Below are positions 46,407 to 57,800 of a DNA stretch of 64,000 bases, one piece after another. The stretch is taken from positions 7,736,501-7,800,500 of the forward strand of contig OW051470.1 in NCBI GenBank assembly GCA_932521025.1. Reading direction: 5' to 3'. The position numbers and the translations under genes are program-made. Every line of letters begins with the position of its first letter. Position 1 is the first letter of the stretch. Source of the DNA: Oscheius onirici. Its lineage: Eukaryota; Nematoda; Chromadorea; Rhabditida; Rhabditidae. Under the pieces are notes generated by a model. It saw only the letters and a program-made list of their open reading frames with translations. It did not search any database and was not told the DNA's origin.

Positions 46407-49053
46407 ATGGTCAGGATCAGTACACTTCTTCTCCTTTCAGTTCTTTTGGAGAGTACAGGTTGGTTCAGTTGACTACTCTCTGGAATAGAATTTCAGACTC
46501 ACTCAGTTCAGAAGACAAGGACAGAGTCTTGGTAGGGACAGTCAACTTACAGTTACAAGAGAGACTCTCCTCTCTACGTCGGGAAGTCTACAGTAATCTA
46601 CAGTCCTTTAAAGGTATTTTCCAATTCTCGTTCTGTTACTAGTACTTCTAGAATGGTTCTATAAGGCCACCGAAGTCACGGAAAAGAACTCGAAGCTGAT
46701 CCTGCAGAAGACTTATGGACCGTTCTTCGAAGAGAATCCCAAGGTTCTAGATTCGTTCTTTCTTCGACTACAGTCCTTCAACTCACCTTTCTCCCTGGAA
46801 ACTACTGAGAGTTTGACGGAGGAGCTGATGAATCAACTGTTCCGAGAGGCATTTACTTCTTTGAATCCGACGGTAAGTCAAGAGGGACAGAGACAAGACT
46901 ACACAAGTGAGGGGACAGAGGGACGGTATCGAACCTCTAACAGAGAGACATCATCTCTTGACCCAGCTATTTCCCTTCTTGTTATTCCTAGAGTCGCTCT
47001 CATAGTAGTCTTGGTCACTTTCACTCCAAAGTTCCTGATTGTCCGAGTAGAATCCCAGAGACTGCAAGAAATGATTTCGAACAAACTTATCTTGAAGAAC
47101 AAGAGCATTTTCTGTTCTCAACTGTCCAGTTGCAAAGAACAGCCCTTTGCTCTGCTGCCAGTTTTTGTCCTGTTTTTTCTTGCAGAAATACCAAGAAGAC
47201 TGCAAGAGGAATAGTCCAGAACTAGACGAAGAACTACTACCTAATGTCTGGCTTGTCGTGTCGAAAAAAGAACACATGCTCCCTAACGTTTATTGAGCCA
47301 TCTAGGGATTGTACTCGATGGGGAGGTTCTTACGGCGGACCATTCCATCTCCCTGGAACCACTCGCGGCGGAACTGCTTGGCAGCACCGTCCGGAGTGTT
47401 GGTCCACTCGATGGTGATGCGATCGTTGCTGGTGTCCTCCTGGCCATAGGCGAACGCGTCACAGCTAACAGCCATTAGGGTAGCTTCCTTGGGATCTAGA
47501 CATCCGCAGGCCGGGTCGACTCCGAGACGCTTCATGTTGGTCGTCTTGATGGCCCATCCAATGCGACGAGCAGAGGAGTTGATGATCTTGATGTGGTAGG
47601 TGTGCTTGTCATCGTAGGGCGCGTTGAAGACGATCTTGGTGCCGGGCTGGGTAGCGATGTCTCCGGGAGGAACAGTAGCCATGACGATCCTTGGTTGTTA
47701 TGGTTTCTTTTCCAGATTCCTTGCCTTTTATAGTCTCTGGGAGTTGAATTAGTGCTAACATTTGCAACTTTTTGTAACTTTTTGGGAGCAATTACTGTAA
47801 CTGTAGTAATTAGGACAAGACTTGGGTCAGTTTGTCACGACTTGTTAGGTTCCAAAGAGTTGTTGTTCTGTGCTCCTGGAGCTTGTTTCCAGTCTATGTC
47901 TGCTTCCTAGGAGTCATTGAGAGTCGGGTCTCTCTTTCTGGCTCAGTTCCAGTCCCTGTCCCTGTCCCTGTCTCTGTACATGCACTCTAACTGTCATTTA
48001 CCGTTTCTCTCCTTGACAGTAACTAACTACCGACTTTCAGTTAGAAATCACCGACGCTCGATGGAACTGTATGCTCTCAAATGTGGACCAAGTCAAGCCA
48101 TTCGGGCCTCTTCACCAGGCCATCAGAACTCATCTGGACCGCCCCGTAGTCTCGTGGAGAAACTTTACACAAGCCTTGGAAAAGACTCATCAGTTACTGG
48201 GAGGAATAGTCAACCATGCACAGGTTTCGGGAGAATGTCTAGACCTACTGCGAAGACTGGAAGAGTTCAGAACACCCTGTTCCTGTTCCTTGGTCTTGAG
48301 AGAATGTCTGGCAGACGTGGAAGCTTTGGATGAAAATGGATGGAATCAGATTGTTGGTAAGTGTCTCTTTGTCTCAGAGACTCATCTTCTCTTCCAGACA
48401 GTCTCCTGCTACTTTCCGACTCTCTCGACTCTCTCCCCAATACTCTCAGTCACCTTCCCGTCCAAATTTCCGAAGCCCTGCAGTCTTTTCAAGAAAACGG
48501 TCCAGTGATTACCAACAAGATATTGACTGTCTGCTTCCACGAGAAAAAATACACCAGGAGCAAGAGGTCCATATCTCCTTCGAGAATCCCACAGCATCAG
48601 ATGATAGAACAGATTGAGAGTCTGGATCTGGAACAATCCCAGAAGAGGGTGAGTACAGTACTCTTGTCTCTACCAACTATTTTTCAGTTCTCTACCCTGA
48701 AAGACTGGTTCAGTTCCCTGTCTCATTCTCTCTGTCAGGATCACTCCTCTTATAGATCCGCCTGTTCTTCTAGACGACCAGAGAAGTCTTCCAAACAAAA
48801 AGGTACAGCAATGTACATTACTCTCGACTCATCCCCTTTAGGTTCCCTTGATAGTCTGTCTCTGGAACTTTCCCTGCTCTCAATCCAGTTGGCCGAGATG
48901 ACAGAGTCGACAGGACTAGAAGCTATCTATTTCGATGAAGAGTACGATTACGAGGATTTTTTCTCCAAAGAAATTCCAAAGGACAGACCAAGTTCCTGTG
49001 GTCATCTTTTCCCTATTCTGTTAGTTACTGTCCTTTTAGTTCTGTTTCTTTAG
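46407..49053 (+). CDS. Glypican-like GPI-anchored proteoglycan core
   Basis: Glypicans are cell-surface cores that modulate BMP, Wnt and Hedgehog signalling. The start at 46407 gives a signal peptide [18 protein letters not shown] 37-nt intron follows, then [20 protein letters not shown], then [21 protein letters not shown] (the family's L...YGPxF..N...F..F) and [20 protein letters not shown]. After a 1.17-kb intron (46875 to about 48040) the protein resumes with [35 protein letters not shown] and GWNQIVD...[14 protein letters not shown]...CF. It ends [19 protein letters not shown], a C-terminal hydrophobic GPI-addition signal. About 390 residues, shorter than most glypicans. No Ser-Gly dipeptide is seen in the C-terminal stalk, where heparan sulphate is normally attached. 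The MSP gene lies antisense in its large intron. Confidence 0.83.
47302..47682 (-). CDS. msp: Major sperm protein
   Basis: MSP is the nematode sperm cytoskeletal protein that drives amoeboid crawling and also signals oocyte maturation. This is a single uninterrupted exon of 126 residues, the standard size, from [19 protein letters not shown] to the canonical end [22 protein letters not shown]. The MSP fold hallmarks [34 protein letters not shown] and [11 protein letters not shown] are intact. It is antisense within an intron of the glypican gene. An AATAAA overlaps the region just after the stop (about 47288-47293, minus strand). The promoter has a TATA box. The absence of introns is usual for MSP genes, and nothing suggests it is a pseudogene. 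Confidence 0.97.
   Translation of the reverse strand: MATVPPGDIATQPGTKIVFNAPYDDKHTYHIKIINSSARRIGWAIKTTNMKRLGVDPACGCLDPKEATLMAVSCDAFAYGQEDTSNDRITIEWTNTPDGAAKQFRREWFQGDGMVRRKNLPIEYNP
47724..47732 (-). promoter_or_regulatory. TATA box of the MSP gene
   Basis: TATAAAAGG on the minus strand, 42-50 bases before the MSP ATG. Confidence 0.6.
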
Positions 49054-52000
49054 TTTTTTTTGTCCGAATGAACATTTTTGAAAGTGAGCGTATGTTTAAA
49101 CGTCCGGAGTTAACCTTGAAGGAAATGGCTACCCGTGGTCGAATCCAGTTCTCTCTTGGGGTGTGGTGACCGAGACATGAATCAGCAGCACAGGGGCAAC
49201 TGTGGGTGGGGCTCATTCGTCTCTCACTCCCTATTTCTGACTCACGGATTCTGTTAACTTCAAGTCTTTGGAAGAAATCTTGAATGTGTCTCTTGCTCAG
49301 TCTCTCTATTCTGTTCCCGTTACTTTATCCGAAAGTGGCTTTCCATCCTCCCAGCTCTCTTTCAAGCAAAATATCGTGTGATTGCCGGTCATTGGATCTG
49401 GAACTCTTTTTAAATATCCTGGAAATTGTCAGAGGAAGCGGTAGTCAAAGGAAAAATGTTTTCCCTCAAACTGTGTAAAGAGAGATTTAGACAATCGAAA
49501 AGGACTACAATGTTGTGCTCAACACTAGAAAACTGAACAAGAGCTGGCAACCTTATTTTATTCAGAACCGTTTCTAGATCCGCAAAAGCGGAATTTTATC
49601 ATGGTCTTAGATATTATTGTCCTTTGACATTATGCCTTCTGCGCCTTATTACAGGGAAGCTTGGAGTAGAAAGTAGAGGTTTTCTCTGTGGCTATAAACA
49701 GAACACTGATCAGTTGTAGGAGCGCCTCATCTTCCATTCATGGACAGATGGGAGAAGCTGAGAGTTTACAGTTTCAATTCGATCCCCCCAAAATGCAACT
49801 TTTGATCTCGTCAGTAGGACTCTAAGCCGTGCGCGAGAAGAAACTCGGAAACATTGGCAGCGGCAGAACCACGCACTACTCTCGCACGGGAGGGCTCTCT
49901 CTATTTGCTGCTAGAGTTTTTCTTGTGTACTGTTTAACTTGCACTCTCCACGCCGCCGGCACCCGTTTTTCCTCCAAACGGTCTCCTCCTCCTCCCTCAG
50001 CTTTAATCAATTCCGTTCCGTGTCACGTCTCCCAGTGAGAGAAAGTGCTTTTTCTTTTAGAACGCGTGTGCGGGGACAGTTTCAGCCCCCTTAAATCATC
50101 TCTCTATCTTTTGCCGCTTTGACGCTCGAACGGTCTAAATTCTTTTGGGTTACACACTGTGAGATGGAAACTGTTCATATCCTTTGGTTATCCTGTTCCT
50201 CAGTTTCAGTCTATTTTTCAGTTGCTCAGTTTCTCTTTGCCTAATTCTCCGAGTTTCTCTGTCACTCATAACAATCCTTATTTTTCAGCCTCCCATTGTC
50301 AGTTACTCAGTTGATCTGTCAGTCAGTCTGTCAGTCTCAGTGTCTCACCTCCTAATGATAAAGACTCCCGTTTTTTTCTCGTTCCTGGTTGCGCTTTGGG
50401 TTGTCGGGCCGTATTTGTGCGGCGACTTAGCCGATTCTGAAACACAAACAGTCCAAGTTCAGGGGCGGGGTCTGCCTGCATTCTCGTAGATGACCACGCC
50501 CCTTCTCTGCTCCCCTTGACCCATGTTTTGCCAAAAAGGAAAGATTTCTTATGAGGTGTCTCCCAAAGCCGTAAACTCTTATCTGCTTTGACGCCTTTAG
50601 GTGTTCCTCTCTCTCTCTTCTTATCCCACAAGCTGCCACATTTGCATGTCACAGTCTCAGGGAAGGAGACAAACCCGTTTCCCGTTTTCCTTCATTTCAA
50701 GCTCTCCCAACCAAAAGATGCTATCTACGCCGACCACACCCTTTTGCCGAATGAAGCGAGCCACGCCCATTTACCTGTATGTCCTGGGCTTCCTACCGGA
50801 ACAGCATTGATCTCCAGAAGAGAATCTGATTCCTTCATTTTATTTGAATTTCCATATTTTTATCTTGAAAAGGTTGTGTTGGAACATTTCGGGCTCGAGT
50901 TTTGCCTCCAATCTTTGATTCTTTCGGAATATCCACCAAGTCATCCTTCATCCAGATCAATCCTACTTCATTAACTTTTCAGCATCAAGTTATTATGCCG
51001 AAATAATAAAATAAGAAAACCATTCCTCCCCTCTTCTAAACAGCTAACACAATTACATCCTCCCCTATCAATATTCGTTGTGTTCCAAGCTCCAACTCTT
51101 GTTAGATACCATGGTTCCAAGTTCTACTCCAAGTGATTATTATCCTCAAAATGTCACTACCTGAGTCGTAATGCTCGGTTCCGACTCCTACACCTCCAAA
51201 TCTTATTCTTGTTAGTGCTTCCTTATCCCGAGAATTTTTAGACGAAAATATGGGGCCCATTTTTTACCATTTTCTTTTGAGTACAGCTAGGTTGGAAGTT
51301 TCTGTAAGAGAGTTCTAGATAACGCAACTTTTAGATTCAGATTGACGTCATGAGTCGTGTTCTATAGTACTTATTAATTTCGTTGTTCGTTCTTTGATAC
51401 TATTTCAATTCAAAACCTAACCCGGTTGTTCAATCTTGAGCTGGAGCTGCCCTCTACTTCCAGCGCTAGATCTGTTCCTAAACAATGTAAGAAACGCCGA
51501 AGAGTTTGCTCAGATAGAACTGTTTCTGTCCCTCTAGTGGTACCCAACAGTCTGACTCTCACTTCTTCTGTAGCCCGGTTCCTGCACCTTCCGGTCACTT
51601 TCTTCACTCTGTCATAACACGGTCCATTTTCGGACAATCTTAAGCAAACTCACAAACCAGTTTCCTCAATTCGGTGTTTACCTATTACTCTCTGACTGTT
51701 TCTTTGCCCACTCTCTGATATCATATCCGGAAGAAAAAGAGAGAGTAAGAGTTACGGGGAGTCAAAAGATGCCGAGGCCCTGCGGTGATAAGCGCGGCAA
51801 CCGGTCTGAGGCGCCCTTGTTTCTACCTTGTACAAATATTTGATCCCTTATGCATTCCCCCACAGCGTGCCGCGCGCTCGCTCGCTAATGTTTCCTACTC
51901 GCTCGAAGAAGAAGCTCACACTCTTCGGAGCAATTTGCATAGGGACGGGGCCAAATGGACACAATATACACAGTCGGCTACTTGACATCGAGTCATTGGA

Positions 52001-52264
52001 GTTGAAGAAGTGGATATGTGCTTTTGACGTGTTCTGATAAGTTGTAGAGCAGATCAACAACAACAACTTTGCAAAACATTGAAAGATTGAAAAATGCTGT
52101 TTTCGGCCTCAGAATGCTAAAATAAACAGAGTTCCTAAAATGTACGCATCACGTACTGATTACGGTAAACTTTCGTACGCACTTGCGTACCATTTCAGGA
52201 AGAACGTCTCAATAATTCGTATTTAGTTTTTTTTCGTCATTTTCGAGTATAAAAATGATTTCCG

Positions 52265-52310
52265 ATATTTTCCATGTTCTGCAAAGTTGTAGCTTTTGAC
52301 TCGAGCTACA
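52265..52310. repeat. Small hairpin repeat, 'TTGTAGCTTTTGA' family
   Basis: aaagttgtagcttttgactcgagctacaactttttagaac forms a hairpin through ttgtagct/agctacaa. Related copies are at 53350-53395 and, more diverged, at about 52040-52060 and 57258-57290. Confidence 0.6.
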
Positions 52311-52834
52311 ACTTTTTAGAACAACACAAAGCTCGAACATTCTTATTTTTGATTAAAAACAAGCTTCCAAAAATCTGAAGCGTAATGTGACGCGTGCCCT
52401 TCCAATTGAAAGTCACACCCTCTTCTTGGACCGCATTCAAACGGCATGGTTTTTGTCCACTTCTGGCCCTATCAACAAAAAAGATGGAGGGTGTCAATTG
52501 AGATGGGGCGAGAGTAACCTTGAGTCGGGTCAAACCCAACAGGAAAAGAACGAAACCACTGGAACTGGCCGATAGCTTACAAAAACAAAATGGACTGCGA
52601 GATCGATGACATTTATGGGAAAAGCTTTTAGAGATGAGAAAAGTGGTAGGAGAACATTGGCAAACCTGTCTCTCACTCCTCTGTCATTTAGGGGTTCTTC
52701 TGGGAATTGCTTGACCGCCTCTCTCTTTCTGGAATTGTTTCTTTCCAAAAGTACCTGATTCTACAACAAGATGGTTACTGCAACAGGGAGACAACTGTCC
52801 ATGTTTCTGGTAGATCCAGCACCATTTCTTGGTC

Positions 52835-52910
52835 CGGATAGTCAAATGGATAGGATGACAGTCTATGAAGAAAGCGATCGCAAGTTCAATCCCGGGTGGT
52901 AGTACACGAA
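52835..52910 (+). pseudogene. tRNA-like relic
   Basis: tagtcaaatggata (box A-like) is followed 40 bases on by caagttcaatcccggg (box B-like), but the acceptor and T stems do not pair. Probably a dead tRNA copy or the head of an old SINE. Confidence 0.35.
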
Positions 52911-53349
52911 GGTAGTCTACCCTGGCATCTCTCGCCAGCCTAGCCTGTCTAGCGGATCCCGTAGCTTGAGCAACCCTGATCATTCAACGCATCACTCCAA
53001 GAACCCTCTACTCTTCGGATGTGATCTCGGTCAGGTGAAAACCTTGAATACCGAATAAACAGTTCAACAAAACAACACCATTTTGAGATTTTGGGGTTTT
53101 TTGGATGCTTTCGATTCCAGAAGGGATCAGACAGAGAAATCCTGTCACTTCAAATCCTGTCAATCCTGTAGACTGTCACTTCTTTTTATCGGTAGCCATA
53201 AGTTTCCCCCTTGCCCGTTATCTCAACTGAATACTGTTACATTTCAGACTTTATTTCTTCCTCTCCTTTGTAACAGTAAACAAACAGCTGCAGAGAGGGA
53301 ACACAAACAATCGAGTGCATTTCTTCGGTCCAGAAACCTATTTTCCAGC

Positions 53350-53395
53350 TTTTTGGTTTTTAGTAAAGTTGTAGCTTTTGATTTGGGCTACAATT
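53350..53395. repeat. Small hairpin repeat, second copy
   Basis: aagttgtagcttttgatttgggctacaatttcttagaac aligns with 52269-52312. Confidence 0.6.
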
Positions 53396-53904
53396 TCTTA
53401 GAACATTGTTAGACTCAAAAGTTTGGTCTTAGTACCTAAACCTTGGATTCTCGGATCAGTTGAAGGTTTAGCTAAACTTTCGCTATGAATGGTCTGTGAG
53501 AAAACTGAAAATACGTTGCGTGATGAAGAATGTGATTAATAGGGTAATGGTATTGTCGGAATAGGCTGGCCTGATAGTGATCGTCCTTCGCTCCTTCTGT
53601 GCGGACCGCAATCACCCCCTTCCATTACGATGCCGCCCCTCCCTCTTCTGCCAGCCGGACTTTTCTCCCTCCGTCTTCACAGCCCATTTGATTCCTTCTT
53701 TTTATGATTTTCCATACTCTTCCTCTCTTCTCTAAATAACTGGCCTCCTTTTCTCCAAAGTGTTATCGAATGTGATAAGGGGACGACCAGGCTTCTTCAG
53801 CGTTTTGTCGGCGCGGCTTCCCCGCAGCCCACTTTTCTGCACCCATTCTTTGCATTTTCTTCATTGGAAAACGGTTTTCCTAATGGACAAAAAGGTTTTC
53901 TTGC

Positions 53905-53985
53905 GCTGGAGAATCGAACCTGGAACCTTTAAGATTGAAAACAAAAGTGGGAACCAGTAGGCCATTTGACTGAGCTATGTAACAC
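53905..53985 (-). pseudogene. tRNA-like relic
   Basis: Antisense catagctcagtcaaatgg (box A) and ggttccaggttcgattctcc (box B) are well formed. The acceptor stem does not pair and the anticodon arm is disordered, so it is unlikely to be a working tRNA. Confidence 0.4.
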
Positions 53986-54867
53986 TTTGTTTATATGTTG
54001 TTATTTACTCGGGTCTTTTTTTGTACACATTTTTATCGAGTTTTTTTTTCCATTATCGATCAAAATAAGCAGTTTTTGTATCTTTTGAATGGCAAACATG
54101 ATCTGCCCCTTTTTTCTGTACATTGTATATTTCATTACAATATTGAGCACAATTTCTGGTCATCTTTCCGTTTCGAACCAGTCGTTCTTTCCATATTCTT
54201 TTCTGGATACCTCAAGAAATCTAGACCGGATCTTTCTAGATACAAAATATACCGATTCCTAAATCATTTCCATCATAATCGATCTTCAATAGAGGTGGGA
54301 TCGTAACGGGACCACTTCCTACACTTCCTTTTTATCATGCACAAACAATATTTCTGTTTGCTCTCTGGTTGCTCTTCTTCACTTTCTTTCCATCCCCAAG
54401 TTTCAACATTTTTCTAATTTCCTCTGACTCTTACTTCAGAATAGGATTCCCGTCACCCTACACATAGATTACTCATCTTTGTCGCTTGTATTGTTCGTCA
54501 CGGCTGTCGGCAGCCAGCCCCTACCTATACCCCCCAGTTTTGATTCTCTCTCTTATCACTTTTTCGCGCCCTTGGCATGCTAATTGGAACCTGACCAGAT
54601 GGCGCTGCCTATATCATATCTCGTTCTCTGCTTCCTATCCTTTTCCACTTTCAAGAGAGACTGGGAGAGAGACTGAGGGACTGAGAGGGCGATTGTGAGA
54701 GTCCGAATGACTGAGATACTGTTTGAATGATTAACTAAGAGACTGAAAGACTAAGTAACTGAGAGACTTTCACTGTATATCAAAGACTTAGAAACACTTC
54801 CCTCTCTTTCATACTTTCTCACTCTTCCAGTTTCTTCTCTCAAAAACCCCTTTTCTTTCAGATTCAG

Positions 54868-57800
54868 ATGGGCCCGACCTCACGGGGTACGGCGCTGCTA
54901 CTATGGTTGTTGGCGGCCGTAGCCCTAGCCAGTAAGTTCTTTTTTTTTGATTGGCATCCATCCAAATCGGATCCTGTAGTCTCTCTGGCAACGCGCGTGC
55001 TGCCCGACTCTGTCAAACAGAAAGCCAAGAGCCCCCACTTCAGGCCGAAATCTCTCACGCCCACTCTCTTAACTGTCTCTCTTTCCGGAGAGAGGGAGAA
55101 AGGCAGTCCCGTAGTTTTATTGTCTTCGATAGCATGAGTCAGAACCTATTAGAGTCTGACTCACGAAAGAGCGACACTTTGAATGATACAGGGGGCTGTG
55201 TTTGGAATTGTTTACTGTTTCTGTACTTTCTTCAAATTCCGTTGAATTCGGAGATGTTCAGATCATAAGCTTCAGTGAAAAGACCCATACTTACCTTCAG
55301 CTTGGTCAGCACTAAAGAAGCCAATAATTCCCACAAATTAACTGCCAACATTTGCAAAAATGAGGTGTTTTTAGATACAGTTCACGAATTTAAGTAAAAG
55401 CTAGTTTCAGAATACAGACACTTTTTTTAAACTTTTTTAGATAGTTTGGAAAGAAACACTCAGGAATATACATTCCTTTAGCATATCCTAAGAGAAACCG
55501 TGAGATTTTCGTTTTGCCTGCTTACTTTTTTAAGCTGTGAATCCATATGTTTATGCTGTGTGCCAAATGGCTTTTAGTAAAAACTTCAGAAACTGCATTT
55601 CTCGGTAGTGGACTTCCTCAGTTTTAGGTTCAGTTACCGTAAAGCTTATAGAACTAGAGAACTCTGGAGTAGGTAAAAGAAACTTTTTTGTTGAATATTT
55701 AGGACCTCACTCCCAGAAAAGTAATAAAGTGGTAAGATGATGTTATCATCCAGAAGACCAGCCTTGGCCCAGCCGGTCAGTCAGCCAATTACGCGGGGCC
55801 CCAATCTGTTTCGCCATGCTAATGTAAGTGCCTCTTCCTTCGGGAGAGAGGAGACGGGTTATTGGACCTCTTTGACAAAAAAGGTGTGCGAAAAGGAGGC
55901 TGATCAGATAAAGAGTCGGCAACATTCTCTCTCTGTACTAACATGTCTTTTTTACCCCCAACTAACCCCATTTTCAGCAGCAGCCAACGCGAGAATCCGC
56001 AGGGCGGTGAGGGAGACGAGAGGGACTGAGAGTCTGCTGACGGTAGAATGGGAAGGCATCCAGACGGGTGACCATCCCGATTCTGATGTCAAAGGATTCT
56101 TGGTCGAATATCGCTCAGAGACTGAGAGGCACTGGATGGTCCACTCTGGAATCATTCCCTACAAGGGACCTAACCACCAGTATAGGGTTCAGGTAATAAC
56201 AGTTCTGAGGAGGAGACAGTCTGCGACAGAGAGTCTGAGTGACAGAATCCAGTACAAAACTGTCTCAGACTGTCTCCCTCCGACGTTTCACTAAAACGCA
56301 TGATTCTACCCCACTCTCCTTTTCAGATCCCACGTCTACCCACTGGAGTCTCCTACTTTGTCCGCATCAAAGTCCTAGGAGAGAACAACGACGTCCTGGT
56401 CGAGACGCCAGAGATTCGTGCCCGAACGGAGCTGGTTAGCATCCGCTGTGCGAATGGTGCGAGACCAGAACATTTCAAAAATCGGTGATAGATTGGGACG
56501 GGAGAGACAGGCGAAACAGGGTGGAATGCTTTAGCAAGATGATGATTTGAGTGCCTTTCAGAACTAACGGTGTGGGGAAACTATGAAAAGAAAATCAGAT
56601 GGAGGTTTTGGAAAGAAGTTTGTGCGAAAAACTGGTAAACTTCCTCGCAGTATTGTGATTTAGTTTGGAATGCTGCAAAAATTTGCACGAATGGCTCAGT
56701 CGGTAGAGCAACGGATTGGAAAACAAAGGGTCGAGGGTTCGAATCCTTTCTATTCTATTGCTTTTTGCATTTAGTTTAAAATAGTTTTTACACATTTATT
56801 TGCTCTGTTGGACCTAAATTATAAGCAACGATCATCAAAATAACAAAAACCTTTCTCTTCCAGATGAAATCTCGGCCCCACGCCATCTGGAGGTGACTCA
56901 CGACGGTCAGTACTCGCTGGCCATCAAGTGGGATGCCCCCGACTGTGGCAGCATCGGAGAGTATCAGGTATCTCCATCTTATTGAGTTCAAAAACAAAAA
57001 AAATTAAGGTGGAAGTGTCCGGAGTGACTGCTCCATTTGATGTTCACCGTCAGACCGTTACCCATCCGCACGTCTCGGTCACCAATCTCCTCCCCGGCAC
57101 CATTTACAATGTCCGAATTCGGGCTGCTGATCGCTCCCGTCAAGTTGGACCCTGGAATGCCGAGGTTCTTCAGGCCAAGACCAAAGGAGATGGTGAGTTT
57201 CTCTAGAAAAACTTAATTTTATATGGTAACAAGTCACTTTTGAGATTTGATTTTTTCTGCAGAGTTGTAGAGCAGATTAAAATCTACAACTTTCGAAATC
57301 ATCTTCTTGTGCTTGAAAAAAGCCCCAGATTGTCAGCGTTAGTTTCGAAAAGCTCCTCCCAGTTTACCCATTTCTCACCCGTATTTTCTCGTCACCCACT
57401 GTTCATGGCTTTCAGAGCCTGTGCATGTCTCCGTCTAGAAACAGACTTTTTGAGGTAAACTCAAGTCTCCGACCCTGTGAAAGCAGTGGTTGGATAAATT
57501 TTGAAAAAGCTCTTCAAGGAGAGCAATTTTTCTAACAACGAAGAACTTTTCAGCTCTGTCCGTGTCGTCTGACATGCATGTGACCTACGTGACCGACAGC
57601 GAGATCCGAGTGTCCTGGGACCCATTGGACAGCGAACGAATTCAGCACTACGAGGTGGCCAATCAGTAGTCAAAAATAAACAAAAAAGAATTCTAGGTAG
57701 TAGCCGTGGAACAGGGCTCTGATCCTTCTCAAGTCGAGAGAGTCCGAGTCAGTTCTCTGGTCAACAGTTTCGTCCTAACTGGTCTCCGTCCCAACAAGCG

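Larger units (their letters stand above)
49054..54867. other. Gene-poor region
   Basis: No exons of convincing composition were found over 5.8 kb. It contains small hairpin repeats (52265-52310, 53350-53395), tRNA-like relics (listed separately), CAGT-rich degenerate tandem sequence at 50200-50345 and a degenerate gagactga tract at 54655-54770. Its right end must hold the promoter of the FN3 gene. Confidence 0.45.

Noticed and set aside
46370..46642. Glypican start at the first ATG of the long open frame (46370)
   Set aside because: That start gives no signal peptide. The ATG at 46407 in another frame gives a good one and splices in phase.
47186..47296. Extra glypican exon encoding [16 protein letters not shown]
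   Set aside because: It has a good acceptor but no usable donor before a stop, and TSLNPT joins directly in phase to [10 protein letters not shown], matching the family.
51410..51637. Basic KKRRRVCSDRTVSVP frame as a transcription factor exon
   Set aside because: No neighbouring exons, no domain match that I can defend, and both strands are equally open.
56684..56760. Functional tRNA gene
   Set aside because: D-arm and box B are good, but the anticodon and acceptor stems do not pair.
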